The notes under the pieces: generated by a model
Database searches by the model: none
Told to the model about the DNA's origin: nothing
The model's input: the letters and a program-made list of their open reading frames with translations, nothing else
From: Companilactobacillus kimchii DSM 13961 = JCM 10707
GTDB taxonomy: Bacteria; Bacillota; Bacilli; Lactobacillales; Lactobacillaceae
Length of the DNA stretch: 64,000 bases
Reading direction: 5' to 3'
Assembly (NCBI RefSeq): GCF_001435445.1
Contig: NZ_AZDH01000005.1
Location: forward strand, 1 to 64,000
Position numbers and translations under genes: made by a program
Shown: one piece after another, positions 51,714-60,713 of the stretch
Layout of the letters: each line of letters starts with the position of its first letter
Numbering within the stretch: position 1 is the stretch's first letter

Positions 51714-51925
51714 GTTTCGGTTCCTTCCGGGGAACTGCGATCGACGGGTATTCACCTATCGATCGCAGCTTTCCGGAAACGGAAAGCACTTCCCCCAATA
51801 AATAATTTCAATTGTTAGATTCGTCTAACGACCTTAATAAAGTAGAGTAGGGATCACTCAACAAATCCTCAAATCTACAATTCAAAATAGCAAAATCACG
51901 ATGATGATTTTGCTATTTTTTTGCG
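51714..51925 (+). ncRNA. Structured 3' region or small RNA after the BceAB-like operon
   Basis: After the permease stop come three abutting GC-rich hairpins: 51720-51735 (GTTCC/GGAAC), 51735-51768 (10-bp perfect stem CTGCGATCGA/TCGATCGCAG) and 51769-51786 (CTTTCC/GGAAAG). Next are the single-stranded TTCCCCC at 51791, a TTAGA/TCTAA hairpin (about 51814-51831) and the terminator at 51886-51923. GC content here stands out from the AT-rich surroundings. It may be a 3'UTR-derived small RNA. Confidence 0.5.
51886..51923 (+). terminator. Terminator, strong
   Basis: A perfect 13-bp stem AATAGCAAAATCA/TGATTTTGCTATT is followed by T5. Confidence 0.92.
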
Positions 51926-52099
51926 AATTTAGCTCAAAAATGGTTTGTTCGAAAAAAAAATATTCAAAACATTTTATTAAAATTATAGTTATGATAACAT
52001 TAATCTAATAGCATTTTGAGGCTATATTTCAAGAGACATATTGTCCAATAATAATTTCACAAAAGAAATATTAGTTGCCAAAATCATAAATACACATTA

Positions 52100-52129
52100 A
52101 AATTTTCTTAATAAACAAAAAGAAAATTT
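52100..52129 (+). promoter_or_regulatory. Inverted repeat upstream of the glutamine-type ABC operon
   Basis: AAATTTTCTT (52100-52109) and AAGAAAATTT (52120-52129) are perfect 10-bp inverted arms just before the ribosome binding site. It could be an operator or a leader hairpin. The half-sites recall the CodY motif, but the spacing differs. Confidence 0.35.
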
Positions 52130-52155
52130 AACAATAAGGAAAGGGGAACTAAATT

Positions 52156-52893
52156 ATGTCAATGATTGAATTCCGCGATGTGCAAAAATATTATGGAAAT
52201 TTCCATGCATTGAAAGATATCAATTTAAAAATTGATAAGGGGGAAACCGTTGTATTAGTTGGTCCCTCTGGATCAGGTAAAAGTACACTGGCTCGTACAG
52301 TCAATGGTCTAGAAACAATTCAAGAAGGACAATTGATCGTCAATGGCCGTGATATTTCCGACAAGAAGACTGATATTAATCGAATTAGAAAAGATGTAGG
52401 GATGGTTTTCCAACATTTCAATCTTTACGCTAACAAAGACGTACTAGAAAATGTCATGCTCGCTCCAAGAACGGTTTTGAAGCTTAGTGAAGAAGAGAAT
52501 AAGAAAACAGCTATGGCTTTATTAGATCAAGTTGGATTAGCTGATAAAGCTCACAACATGCCATCACAGATCTCTGGTGGTCAGAAACAGCGTGTAGCAA
52601 TTGCCAGATCACTAGCTATGAAGCCTCGTTGCATGTTGTTTGATGAACCAACAAGTGCCCTAGATCCAGAAATGATTGATGATGTATTAGGTGTTATCAA
52701 ATATGTTACTAGCCAAAGTGATATGACATCATTAATCGTTACTCACGAAATGGGCTTCGCCCAAGAAGTTGCGAACCGCGTTATCTTTATGGATAATGGA
52801 CAGATTCTTGAAGATGATCCAACAGATATTTTCTTCAAACAACCAACTAATGACCGTGCTAAGCAGTTCTTGAGTAAAATCATTCAACATTAA
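52156..52893 (+). CDS. glnQ: Polar amino acid (glutamine-type) ABC transporter ATPase
   Basis: The 245-residue ATPase has Walker A 'GPSGSGKST', signature 'ISGGQKQRVAIARSL' and Walker B 'MLFDEPTSALDPEM', plus 'GMVFQHFNLY', typical of GlnQ-like amino-acid importers. It leads an ATPase-binding protein-permease-permease operon with gaps or overlaps below 14 nt. The substrate is probably glutamine/glutamate. Confidence 0.9.
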   Translation: MSMIEFRDVQKYYGNFHALKDINLKIDKGETVVLVGPSGSGKSTLARTVNGLETIQEGQLIVNGRDISDKKTDINRIRKDVGMVFQHFNLYANKDVLENVMLAPRTVLKLSEEENKKTAMALLDQVGLADKAHNMPSQISGGQKQRVAIARSLAMKPRCMLFDEPTSALDPEMIDDVLGVIKYVTSQSDMTSLIVTHEMGFAQEVANRVIFMDNGQILEDDPTDIFFKQPTNDRAKQFLSKIIQH

Positions 52894-52906
52894 GGAGGAA
52901 TTGATG

Positions 52907-53737
52907 ATGAAACGTCTAAAATATTTAACTCTAATTTTCACCTCATTGCTCCTAGCGTTGGTTTTAAGTGGTTGTGGTTCTAAGCCATTGTCAGATCAAA
53001 ACGTTTTGACTAATGCTAAAGAAAGTAAAACCATTACTTGGGGTGTTAAAGCCGATACAAGATTGATTGGTTTAATTGATGTAAAAGATGGCAAGGAAAA
53101 GGGATTTGAGATAGATTTAGCTAAAGCCATTACTAAGAAAATGTTAGGTAAAGATGCTAAGGCAAAGTTTGTTACAGTTACTTCTCAATCGAGAATTCCA
53201 CTGTTGAAGAATGGTAATATCGATGCCATCATCGCTACAATGACTATAACGCCAGAAAGACAAAAAACAATTGATTTTTCTGATTCATATTTTGATGCGG
53301 GACAGTCAATTCTAGTTAAAGAAAATTCACCAATTAAAAAAGTAGAAGATTTAAATGATAAGACCATTATTGGTGTGGTTGGTTCTAATTCAGTTGAAAA
53401 TGTTAAGAAATTCGCTCCTAAAGCTCGAGTATTACAGTTACCCGATTATGCTCAGGCTTTGACCGCCTTGAAATCAGGTCAGGGGGATGCTTTGACAACC
53501 GATAACGTTATCTTAGCTGGTATGGCTGTGAATAATCCTGGTTATGTTCTAAGAGGTAAGGCTTTTACTACAGAACCATACGGTATTGGTGTCAATAAAG
53601 GTCAAAAGGATTTTAGAGAGGCAATCAATAAAGCCTTGAGTGAAGTAGAAAAAGATGGTACTTACAACAAACTGATCATGAAATGGTTTGGTAATGTACC
53701 TGGATTCAATTACAAGGAGGTGCTACGTCATGATTAA
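52907..53737 (+). CDS. glnH: Amino acid ABC transporter substrate-binding lipoprotein
   Basis: The 276-residue protein starts with a lipoprotein signal (lipobox 'LVLSGC') and is a family 3 solute-binding protein: 'TITWGVKADTRLIGLIDVKDGKEKGFEIDLAKA' region in short form (G-F-E-I-D-L-A-K-A) and 'DAIIATMTITPERQKTIDFSDSY' (T-M-T-I-T-P-E-R). AAGGAGG lies 8 nt before ATG 52907 and 5 nt before ATG 52904; either may be used. It overlaps the next gene by 8 nt. Confidence 0.88.
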   Translation: MKRLKYLTLIFTSLLLALVLSGCGSKPLSDQNVLTNAKESKTITWGVKADTRLIGLIDVKDGKEKGFEIDLAKAITKKMLGKDAKAKFVTVTSQSRIPLLKNGNIDAIIATMTITPERQKTIDFSDSYFDAGQSILVKENSPIKKVEDLNDKTIIGVVGSNSVENVKKFAPKARVLQLPDYAQALTALKSGQGDALTTDNVILAGMAVNNPGYVLRGKAFTTEPYGIGVNKGQKDFREAINKALSEVEKDGTYNKLIMKWFGNVPGFNYKEVLRHD

Positions 53738-54368
53738 TCTTTTAACTCATAATTGGAACTCCTTTATTACTGGATTTGGTTGGACTGTTTTATCCAGTGT
53801 TTTGGCATTGTTCTTCAGTTTAATTATTGGTTCCTTAGTAGCCATCCTTGAGGTGCTTCCCAATAAATTTTTCAGAATTATAGGAAAAATTTATGTGGAG
53901 ATCTTCCGTAATATTCCATTGTTAGTTATCACAATGTTTTTCTACCTAGTTATCCCGCTTTACGTAGTCAAAATTAATGGTTTTACAGCAGGGACAATTG
54001 GACTGACAATTTATACATCCGCCTTCATTGCCGAAACAGTTAGAGCTGGTATCAATTCAGTTGATATCGGTCAGATGGAAGCCGCCCGTTCACAAGGAAT
54101 GACTTTCTGGCAAGCTATGCGTTATATCGTTTTACCACAGGCTTTTAAATTAGTTATTCCACCGTTGGGTAATCAATTTGTTAACTTGGTTAAGAACTCT
54201 TCAGTTTTAGCTTTCGTGGCCGGATTTGATTTGATGTATCAAGGAAATGCGATTGCATCGCAGACATTCGATACAGTTAATACTTATTTGATTGTTGGTT
54301 TATTCTACTTGATTATCACTTTACCAATTAGTTACTACATGCAATATCTCGAAAGAAAACTAGCTTAG
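53730..54368 (+). CDS. glnP: Amino acid ABC transporter permease 1
   Basis: The 212-residue HisM-type permease has four to five membrane helices and the EAA loop 'QMEAARSQGMTFWQAMRYIVLPQA' in short form (E-A-A-R-S-Q-G-M). AAGGAGGTG precedes ATG 53730 inside the end of glnH. It forms the channel with permease 2. Confidence 0.88.
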   Translation: MINLLTHNWNSFITGFGWTVLSSVLALFFSLIIGSLVAILEVLPNKFFRIIGKIYVEIFRNIPLLVITMFFYLVIPLYVVKINGFTAGTIGLTIYTSAFIAETVRAGINSVDIGQMEAARSQGMTFWQAMRYIVLPQAFKLVIPPLGNQFVNLVKNSSVLAFVAGFDLMYQGNAIASQTFDTVNTYLIVGLFYLIITLPISYYMQYLERKLA

Positions 54369-54380
54369 GAGGAGAATATT

Positions 54381-55034
54381 ATGCAAAATTGGATGAATGC
54401 TTATTCATGGGTCAACATCAGATTTCTTCTCCAAGGTTTGGAAATCACGATTTTGATCTCCGTTATATCGGTGTTACTCAGTTTTATTATCGGTTCAGTC
54501 TTAGGAATTATCCGTTATTCCAAAATTCGTTATGTTTCCAAAATTGTTGGAGTGATTATAGATGTAATTCGTAATTTGCCATTGCTATTGATCATCTTCT
54601 TCGTTTACTTTGGTTTACCAGCTTTCGGATTCAAACCAGATACGATTCCAGCTGCTATTTTAGCAATGACAGTCTTTGAATCGATGATGATCGCTGAAAT
54701 TATCAGATCGGGAATTATGGCAGTTGATATCGGTCAGATGGAAGCATCTCGATCAATGGGAATGACTTATATTCAAGCAATGTGGCATGTTGTTTTACCA
54801 CAGGCTTATAAGAAAATGATTCCAGCAATGGTTAGTCAGTTTATCTCTTTGATCAAGGATACTTCTTTGGCAACTATCATTGTGGTGCCAGAATTGATGC
54901 AACATGGGCAAGTAGTTTACGGACAAAATCCAAATTACATTATCCCTGTCTTTGTCATGATGGCTCTGATGTACTTCGTAGTCTGTTATGCCCTGTCCCT
55001 ATTATCAAAATATATTGATCATAAAATGGCTTAA
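54381..55034 (+). CDS. glnM: Amino acid ABC transporter permease 2
   Basis: The 217-residue HisM-type permease has the EAA loop 'QMEASRSMGMTYIQAMWHVVLPQA' in short form (E-A-S-R-S-M-G-M), paralogous to permease 1. GGAGGAGA precedes the start. It is the last gene of the operon. Confidence 0.88.
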   Translation: MQNWMNAYSWVNIRFLLQGLEITILISVISVLLSFIIGSVLGIIRYSKIRYVSKIVGVIIDVIRNLPLLLIIFFVYFGLPAFGFKPDTIPAAILAMTVFESMMIAEIIRSGIMAVDIGQMEASRSMGMTYIQAMWHVVLPQAYKKMIPAMVSQFISLIKDTSLATIIVVPELMQHGQVVYGQNPNYIIPVFVMMALMYFVVCYALSLLSKYIDHKMA

Positions 55035-55047
55035 AATAATTTATCAG

Positions 55048-55076
55048 TTGACAGAATAAAAAAAGCCGTTTATAGT
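55048..55076 (+). promoter_or_regulatory. Promoter of the T-box/NhaC transcript
   Basis: A consensus -35 TTGACA (55048-55053), a 17-nt spacer and -10 TATAGT (55071-55076). Confidence 0.8.
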
Positions 55077-55082
55077 GAGTGT

Positions 55083-55325
55083 CAATCAAATAAACAAATA
55101 TAAGTGTCTGAATCAAGTAGTGATGTATCTGGGCGTAAGAAAGCCGGTGGTTGATGCGAACCGGTCAGGATGCATTTATGAAATACCAGACATGACTTGG
55201 TTTTCCAAGCGGAAAAAGAGATCCGTTATTCTCAAGAGTGGAGAGGTGTTTTTTGAATACTTCTCAAGCTGGGTGGTACCACGGTAAATCGTCCCTGTTG
55301 CATTGTTGCAGCAGGGACTTTTTTT
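55083..55325 (+). ncRNA. T-box leader, tyrosine specifier likely
   Basis: The T-box sequence GGTGGTACCACGG (55272-55284) is followed by a terminator (GTCCCTG 55291-55297 with CAGGGAC 55312-55318, then T7). In Stem I, GTGTCTG (55102-55108) pairs with CAGACAT (from 55187). Next to this helix AGTGA lies on the 5' side and GAAATAC on the 3' side, which is the layout of a specifier loop. TAC (55184-55186) is then the specifier codon, giving tyrosine. Uncharged tRNA-Tyr would switch on the downstream NhaC-family gene. Confidence 0.9.
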
Positions 55326-55424
55326 ATACCAAGGGGTAAGTAAAATGATGATAAATACATGCGGGGGCAATCCTCGATATTAATTCTTCAAGAAAATCAG
55401 AACAAAAATTTGGAGGAATTAATT

Positions 55425-56834
55425 ATGAGTAAAAAGAGTATAAATTTTAAAGAAGCCATCATCATGTTGGCAGTAATGTTAATTATTTTAGGGGTAGGGG
55501 TTATCAAATTTGGCCTTTCACCACAGACACCTGTCCTAGTAGTAATTGGATTGTTAGTTTTATGGGCCAAGCTTCGTGGCAGTAGTTGGGATGATATTTC
55601 TGATGGGATTGTCAGCGGAGTTAAAAATGGTATCATACCAATCTTTATCTTTATTCTGATTGGTGCATTGATTGGTACATGGATTGCAGCTGGAATTATT
55701 CCATCAATGATGGTAGCTGGTTTCCATATGATTTCTGTTCGTTGGTTTATTCCATCGGTATTTCTAGTTTGTGCATTAATTGGTACTTCGATTGGTAGTG
55801 CCTTTACAATTATTTCAACAATTGGAATCGCACTTTTCGGTATGGGACAAACTTTAGGTATGAATCCAGCTTTGGTAGCCGGAGCCATCATTTCTGGAGC
55901 AATCTTTGGTGATAAGACTTCACCACTTTCAGATTCAACTAATTTGGCCGCCGCCATTGCCGAAGATGATTTATTCGCTCACATTAAGAATTTAATGTGG
56001 ACCACGATTCCTGCATTCATTATTTCTTTGATACTGTACGCTGTGATTGGTAACAGCGGTACTAAAGCCGGTATGGGTAAAATCAATACAACTCTAAATG
56101 TTTTAAATAGTAATTTCGTGATTTCATGGTGGGCTATTCTACCAATTGCATTGTTATTCATCTGTGCGATTATGAAAATTCCAGCTATTGCTACTTTAAT
56201 TTTGAATGTTACCGTAACGGTAGGAATGATTTTCATTGAAAAACCAAATACACCAGTTAAAGACATTGCCGGTTTTATCGAAAATGGTTTCGTATCTAAG
56301 ACAGGAAACACCAGCGTTGATGCTCTATTAACTCGTGGAGGAATTACTTCCATGATGGGTACAGTCTCATTGATTTTCTTAACATTGTCCTTAGGTGGAC
56401 TATTAATGAAGTTTGACGTTATTCAAACAGCCATGGAACCATTAGCCCAACGTCTTAAGACACCAGGATCAGTCGTAACAGCAACAATCCTTTCCGGAAT
56501 TGGCGTTAATATTTTCGTTGGTGAACAATACTTATCAGTTATTTTGCCTGGTAAAGCTTTCAAAACAACCTTTAATAAACGAGGCTTAGATAATTTAGCT
56601 TTAAGCCGTGTACTAGAAGATGGTGGTACTGTAATTAACTACTTGATACCATGGGGTGTTGCCGGAGCCTTTGCTGCCAATACTTTAGGCGTACCAACAT
56701 TATCATTCTTACCATTCTGTTTCTTCAGTCTACTTTCACCGGTTCTTTCTATTATTAGTGGATTCACAGGAATTGGATTAAGAAAACTTCCAGAGACTGA
56801 TAAGGCGAGCAGTGACAAAGTAGTTACAGCTTAA
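55425..56834 (+). CDS. NhaC-family carrier, probably a tyrosine transporter
   Basis: The 469-residue protein has about 11 membrane helices and NhaC-family sequences such as 'FGDKTSPLSDSTNLAAA' and 'VNIFVGEQYLS'. NhaC proteins are annotated as Na+/H+ antiporters, but members behind tyrosine T-boxes (YheL-like) are thought to move tyrosine. The leader here favours that role. ATG 55425 follows GGAGGAA; an in-frame start at 55359 is rejected. Confidence 0.85.
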   Translation: MSKKSINFKEAIIMLAVMLIILGVGVIKFGLSPQTPVLVVIGLLVLWAKLRGSSWDDISDGIVSGVKNGIIPIFIFILIGALIGTWIAAGIIPSMMVAGFHMISVRWFIPSVFLVCALIGTSIGSAFTIISTIGIALFGMGQTLGMNPALVAGAIISGAIFGDKTSPLSDSTNLAAAIAEDDLFAHIKNLMWTTIPAFIISLILYAVIGNSGTKAGMGKINTTLNVLNSNFVISWWAILPIALLFICAIMKIPAIATLILNVTVTVGMIFIEKPNTPVKDIAGFIENGFVSKTGNTSVDALLTRGGITSMMGTVSLIFLTLSLGGLLMKFDVIQTAMEPLAQRLKTPGSVVTATILSGIGVNIFVGEQYLSVILPGKAFKTTFNKRGLDNLALSRVLEDGGTVINYLIPWGVAGAFAANTLGVPTLSFLPFCFFSLLSPVLSIISGFTGIGLRKLPETDKASSDKVVTA

Positions 56835-56842
56835 TTAATATA

Positions 56843-56873
56843 AAAAAATAGAGCAGAAATGCTCTATTTTTTT
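56843..56873 (+). terminator. Terminator after the NhaC-family gene
   Basis: AAAAATAGAGCA/TGCTCTATTTTT across a GAAA loop, then T residues. Confidence 0.92.
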
Positions 56874-56957
56874 GTTCTTTGATTTGACAGAATGCCAATT
56901 AATCGTAAGCTTAAGACTGTTAAGCTTAGAAAGACAAGCAAATTTAGGGAGATTATT

Positions 56958-57869
56958 ATGAAGAAAATTAAAATAGCTATTTGGGGAATCAACGTTGTTT
57001 TAATTGCAATTATTCTTTTTCTAGTTTTGGGAAACGGCTTCAAGAATAATGACAATAAAAATGATTACAGTACTTATACTGTTCAGCGTGATAATACTAA
57101 TTATTTCAATGGTATTGTCCAAGAAACGGACAAAAAGGTAGTTAGCGACGAACCTAAGTCAGAAGACGAAACTTTAGTTGCAACGCGTGTTACGAACGGT
57201 CAGCACGTAACTAAAGGTCAGGTACTATTTAGCTTTTACAAAGATATGAGTAGTGATATCAGTAGTGTTAATGCTGAGATCCATCAAGCACAATTAGCCA
57301 TTCAAGAGTACAATTCGTCAGATAAAAAAACGGATGATCAGATTGAATTGAGTAAGAATCAAGAGATGTTATCAGAGGCCCAGGCTAAATTGACTAAGCT
57401 TAATCAAGCACAAAATCGCCAAGTGACTGCACCGATTGATGGTACTTACTATAAGGATGATACTGGACGTGAGTTCATTTACGGTGCTCCAGTTATTCAA
57501 GGTAATGTTAACGAATATAGTCTAGATAAAATTAAAGTCGGCGACAATGTAACAGTAGTTGAGAATGATGGAACTAAGATTTCAGGAAATTATGAACAGA
57601 AGGATAGTATTCCTTACAGTACACATAACGTTTCCTACTATCATTTCCGCGTTTCAACAGAAGAGAAATTACCATATGGGATGCACGTTCAATTAAAGAC
57701 TGAATCAGATGGCTACAAGATTCCAGAGAGTGCTGTTTGGTCAGGTGATACGGTTTATCTTTTGAAGAATGATAAGAAACATAAACGTATTCTTACTATG
57801 ACGAAAAAAGGCCACTATTACTATGTAATGGATGGAATTAAAACTGGCGACAAATTAGTTTTGAAATAG
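56958..57869 (+). CDS. Periplasmic-adaptor-like subunit of a MacAB-type exporter
   Basis: The 303-residue protein has an N-terminal membrane anchor ('IAIWGINVVLIAIILFLVLG'), a barrel-sandwich (lipoyl-like) part split by a short coiled coil ('ISSVNAEIHQAQLAIQEYN', 'SEAQAKLTKLNQAQ') and beta-barrel segments. This is the HlyD/MacA layout of Gram-positive exporters. ATG 56958 follows GGGAG. It leads an operon with a MacB-type ATPase and permease. Confidence 0.82.
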   Translation: MKKIKIAIWGINVVLIAIILFLVLGNGFKNNDNKNDYSTYTVQRDNTNYFNGIVQETDKKVVSDEPKSEDETLVATRVTNGQHVTKGQVLFSFYKDMSSDISSVNAEIHQAQLAIQEYNSSDKKTDDQIELSKNQEMLSEAQAKLTKLNQAQNRQVTAPIDGTYYKDDTGREFIYGAPVIQGNVNEYSLDKIKVGDNVTVVENDGTKISGNYEQKDSIPYSTHNVSYYHFRVSTEEKLPYGMHVQLKTESDGYKIPESAVWSGDTVYLLKNDKKHKRILTMTKKGHYYYVMDGIKTGDKLVLK

Positions 57870-57881
57870 GACGGTGGAGTA

Positions 57882-58556
57882 ATGCTAAAAGTTACTAATA
57901 TAGGTAAAACTTATGGCAAATTCACTGCTCTAAAAAATATCAATCTGGAAGTAGCCGATGGAGAATTCTTAGCTATCATGGGCCCTTCTGGATCAGGTAA
58001 GTCAACTTTGATCAATATCTTAGGATTATTGGATCAAAGTTATACTGGTGAATATTTGCTGAAAAATAAAAATTATAAAACGGTCAGTGATAACTTTCTG
58101 TCACGTATTCGAGGTGACCAATTAGGATTCGTTTTTCAGAATTTTAAATTGTTGACGACTTATAATGTTTACGAAAATATTGAAATACCGCTTATTTATA
58201 GTAAGAAGGAACAAAATAATAAGCGTGAATTAGTTGAAGATGTGATTGAAAAAGTTGGTTTGAAGGGAAAAGAGAAGAATCGTCCCTCTGAATTATCTGG
58301 TGGTCAACAACAAAGAGTTGCGATTGCTAGAGCGATTGTCAATCATCCTAATTTAGTAATTGCGGATGAGCCAACTGGTGCCTTGGATTCAAAGACTAGT
58401 AAGGAAATCATGGATATCTTTACTAAACTTAATCAAGATGGCACAACGATTATCATGGTAACTCACGATAGTGAAGTGGCTGAATATGCTATGAGAACTG
58501 TATATATCCGTGATGGTCGTCTATATAACGATGAAAAGAGCGTGAAAAAATCATGA
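57882..58556 (+). CDS. MacB-type ABC exporter ATPase
   Basis: The 224-residue ATPase has Walker A 'GPSGSGKST', signature 'LSGGQQQRVAIARAI' and Walker B 'LVIADEPTGALDSK', characteristic of the LolD/MacB group. Its stop codon overlaps the permease start (ATGA). Confidence 0.9.
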   Translation: MLKVTNIGKTYGKFTALKNINLEVADGEFLAIMGPSGSGKSTLINILGLLDQSYTGEYLLKNKNYKTVSDNFLSRIRGDQLGFVFQNFKLLTTYNVYENIEIPLIYSKKEQNNKRELVEDVIEKVGLKGKEKNRPSELSGGQQQRVAIARAIVNHPNLVIADEPTGALDSKTSKEIMDIFTKLNQDGTTIIMVTHDSEVAEYAMRTVYIRDGRLYNDEKSVKKS

Positions 58557-59704
58557 CAGATAAAATTTTGATCGCTTTTAAGTCTATTGGGAAGAATAAG
58601 AATCGTAATTTTCTAACCATGTTAGGAATCATCATTGGAATTGCTAGTGTTATTTGTATTTTGGCAATTGGAGATGGTTTTGCGCATACTGTGACTAAAG
58701 GGATGGGTAATCACAATACTCGTAACAAAGTCGTTATTATGTATCAACCAACTACCGAAGATAATACTGACGGGGGATTCACTAATAATGATGAAGCCGT
58801 TTTGGAAAAGATTCCTGGGGTTGAGCACGTTAAGCTGACTAGTAGTGTAGTTGAAGCTGGTGCCAAAGCTCAATATAAAACTAAGAACGTAACAATGAGT
58901 TTGAACAAGCAACCAAAGCATTTGAAATTAGTTAAGGGTAATTATTTTCAAATGAGTGGAGCCTCAAATGGAGTTTATATTTCAGAAGATTTAGCTCATA
59001 AACTGTTTAAAAAGAATGTGCTAAATCGTTTGATTTCAATTGATGGTACGGTTTTTGTTGTTCAAGGGATTTATCATATCAGTGATATAAATTATCGCCC
59101 AGATGCTTATGTTTCTAAGACGGTCTTTAAACAACTTTTTGCTAATCAAATTTCTAAAGATGAAGCTCGTTTATCAGTTGGACCTAAAGCTAATAAAAAG
59201 TGGATTGGTAAAAGAGCAGTTAAACAGATGAAGAAGATGGGTGAACAAAAGAATATCGGTACTTATGAAGTTTCTAATCCAGATCAAGTAAGTAAACAAT
59301 TTACGAAAATCTTAAATGATATTACTTATTTCATCGCCTTTATTGCTGGGATATCATTGTTAATCGCTGGTATTGGGGTTATGAATGTGATGTACATAAC
59401 GGTATCAGAACGCCGTAAAGAAATCGGAATTCGTCGAGCTTTCGGTGCTACTTCGAATGATATAAGAAATCAATTTTTGATTGAAAGTGTTGTTTTATGT
59501 GTAATTGGGGGAGTTATCGGGATTATTTTCGGATACTTATTAGTAGCGATTATTAATGCCTTCTTACCATTCAAGGCCGTTATAACGGCGTATGCATTGA
59601 TTCTTTCCTTGTCAGTTTCGACTGCAGTTGGATTGATTTTCGGATTTATTCCATCAAATAAAGCTGCCAAATCAGAATTAGTAGGACTCTTGAAAGAAGA
59701 ATAG
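58553..59704 (+). CDS. MacB-type FtsX permease
   Basis: The 383-residue permease has one N-terminal helix, a large extracellular MacB-periplasmic-core-like domain (about 45-255) and three C-terminal helices with the FtsX loop 'VSERRKEIGIRRAFGATSNDI'-like sequence (short form E-R-R-K-E-I-G-I-R-R-A-F-G-A). With the adaptor and ATPase it should export peptides, lipids or drugs across the membrane; the substrate is unknown. Confidence 0.9.
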   Translation: MTDKILIAFKSIGKNKNRNFLTMLGIIIGIASVICILAIGDGFAHTVTKGMGNHNTRNKVVIMYQPTTEDNTDGGFTNNDEAVLEKIPGVEHVKLTSSVVEAGAKAQYKTKNVTMSLNKQPKHLKLVKGNYFQMSGASNGVYISEDLAHKLFKKNVLNRLISIDGTVFVVQGIYHISDINYRPDAYVSKTVFKQLFANQISKDEARLSVGPKANKKWIGKRAVKQMKKMGEQKNIGTYEVSNPDQVSKQFTKILNDITYFIAFIAGISLLIAGIGVMNVMYITVSERRKEIGIRRAFGATSNDIRNQFLIESVVLCVIGGVIGIIFGYLLVAIINAFLPFKAVITAYALILSLSVSTAVGLIFGFIPSNKAAKSELVGLLKEE

Positions 59705-59712
59705 GGGAAAAT

Positions 59713-60165
59713 ATGAAAAGATTATATGAATTAGATAAGGTATCGCGTTTCGGGATATTCCTGATATACTTTTTTATGACCGTTGCTAGTATGTTGGTGA
59801 CTGACTCTAACTTGAGCCAAATGCCAACAATGGGTAAATATTTGAAATTGGTTCTCTTTGCTGTAGGAGCATTGGTAATCTTTGCAATTATCTATGGATT
59901 GTTTGTCCTATTGCTAAAGAATAATAGCAATTATAAGCCCGCTTTATTAGTTAATATGTCGCTATGCTTGGCTCTAGGTGGATTGTTGTCAGCGATAGTT
60001 TATCTTATTGCTGGTAAAAGTAATATCTGGGTCAACGGTATTGTTGGATTTATCAGTTTGGGTGGTTTAGCACTTCTCAACTGGAAAACTCTGGAAGTAC
60101 CACAGTCTGATAAAATTAAGATAACAGTTTTGGCAGCAATTGTGTTTGTTCTATCACTGTTTTAA
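59713..60165 (+). CDS. Hypothetical four-helix membrane protein
   Basis: The 150-residue protein has four to five membrane helices and no recognisable motif. It follows the MacB-type permease by 8 nt with AGGGGA as ribosome binding site, so it is probably cotranscribed and might be an accessory or immunity protein of the exporter (inference). Confidence 0.65.
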   Translation: MKRLYELDKVSRFGIFLIYFFMTVASMLVTDSNLSQMPTMGKYLKLVLFAVGALVIFAIIYGLFVLLLKNNSNYKPALLVNMSLCLALGGLLSAIVYLIAGKSNIWVNGIVGFISLGGLALLNWKTLEVPQSDKIKITVLAAIVFVLSLF

Positions 60166-60177
60166 AGGGTAAAGTAA

Positions 60178-60666
60178 ATGAATGATTATTCGCAAATTAA
60201 AGCACAATTGGACTGTTTGCATATTCACTTCCAATTGATTGAACATCCAGCAGTATTTACGGCTGAAGAGGCTGATAGGTATGTTGCTGATATTCCTTGC
60301 ATGAAAACTAAGTCATTATTTTTAACTGATAAGAAAAAGACGACTTATTACCTAGTTTTTGTGAAGGATGATCAACGTTTGGATATGAAAAAATTTGCAC
60401 AGACAGTAGGCAAAAAGCATCTCAAGTTTGCATCAGATCAGTCTTTGTTAGAGAAACTAGGAATTGAATCGGGTTCCGTTTCTATTTTTAGTCTGTTGAA
60501 TAATGAAACTAAAGATGTACAAATTTATTTTGAAAAATCAGTCGTGGGTAGATTGCCACTGACATTTCATCCGAATGACAATACGAAAACAATGTTGTTA
60601 AAACCAGAAGATTTGTTTAAATTTCTGAAGAGTATTGGTTTTTCCTATCAAATAATTGAATTATAA
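60178..60666 (+). CDS. YbaK/ProX-family aminoacyl-tRNA deacylase
   Basis: The 162-residue protein matches the YbaK/INS editing domain, especially the stand-alone prolyl-tRNA editing proteins (ProX/PrdX): 'HPAVFTAEEADRY', 'TKSLFLTDKKKTTYYLVF', 'LGIESGSVSIFSLLN' and 'PLTFHPNDNTKTM'. The conserved Lys in 'MKTKSLF' fits the catalytic position. It should remove mischarged amino acids, such as Ala, from tRNA. It is 12 nt after the previous gene. Confidence 0.87.
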   Translation: MNDYSQIKAQLDCLHIHFQLIEHPAVFTAEEADRYVADIPCMKTKSLFLTDKKKTTYYLVFVKDDQRLDMKKFAQTVGKKHLKFASDQSLLEKLGIESGSVSIFSLLNNETKDVQIYFEKSVVGRLPLTFHPNDNTKTMLLKPEDLFKFLKSIGFSYQIIEL

Positions 60667-60713
60667 AAGTCAGGGCAGATTGCCTTGGCTTTTTTGCTGC
60701 AGTCCATGAGATA

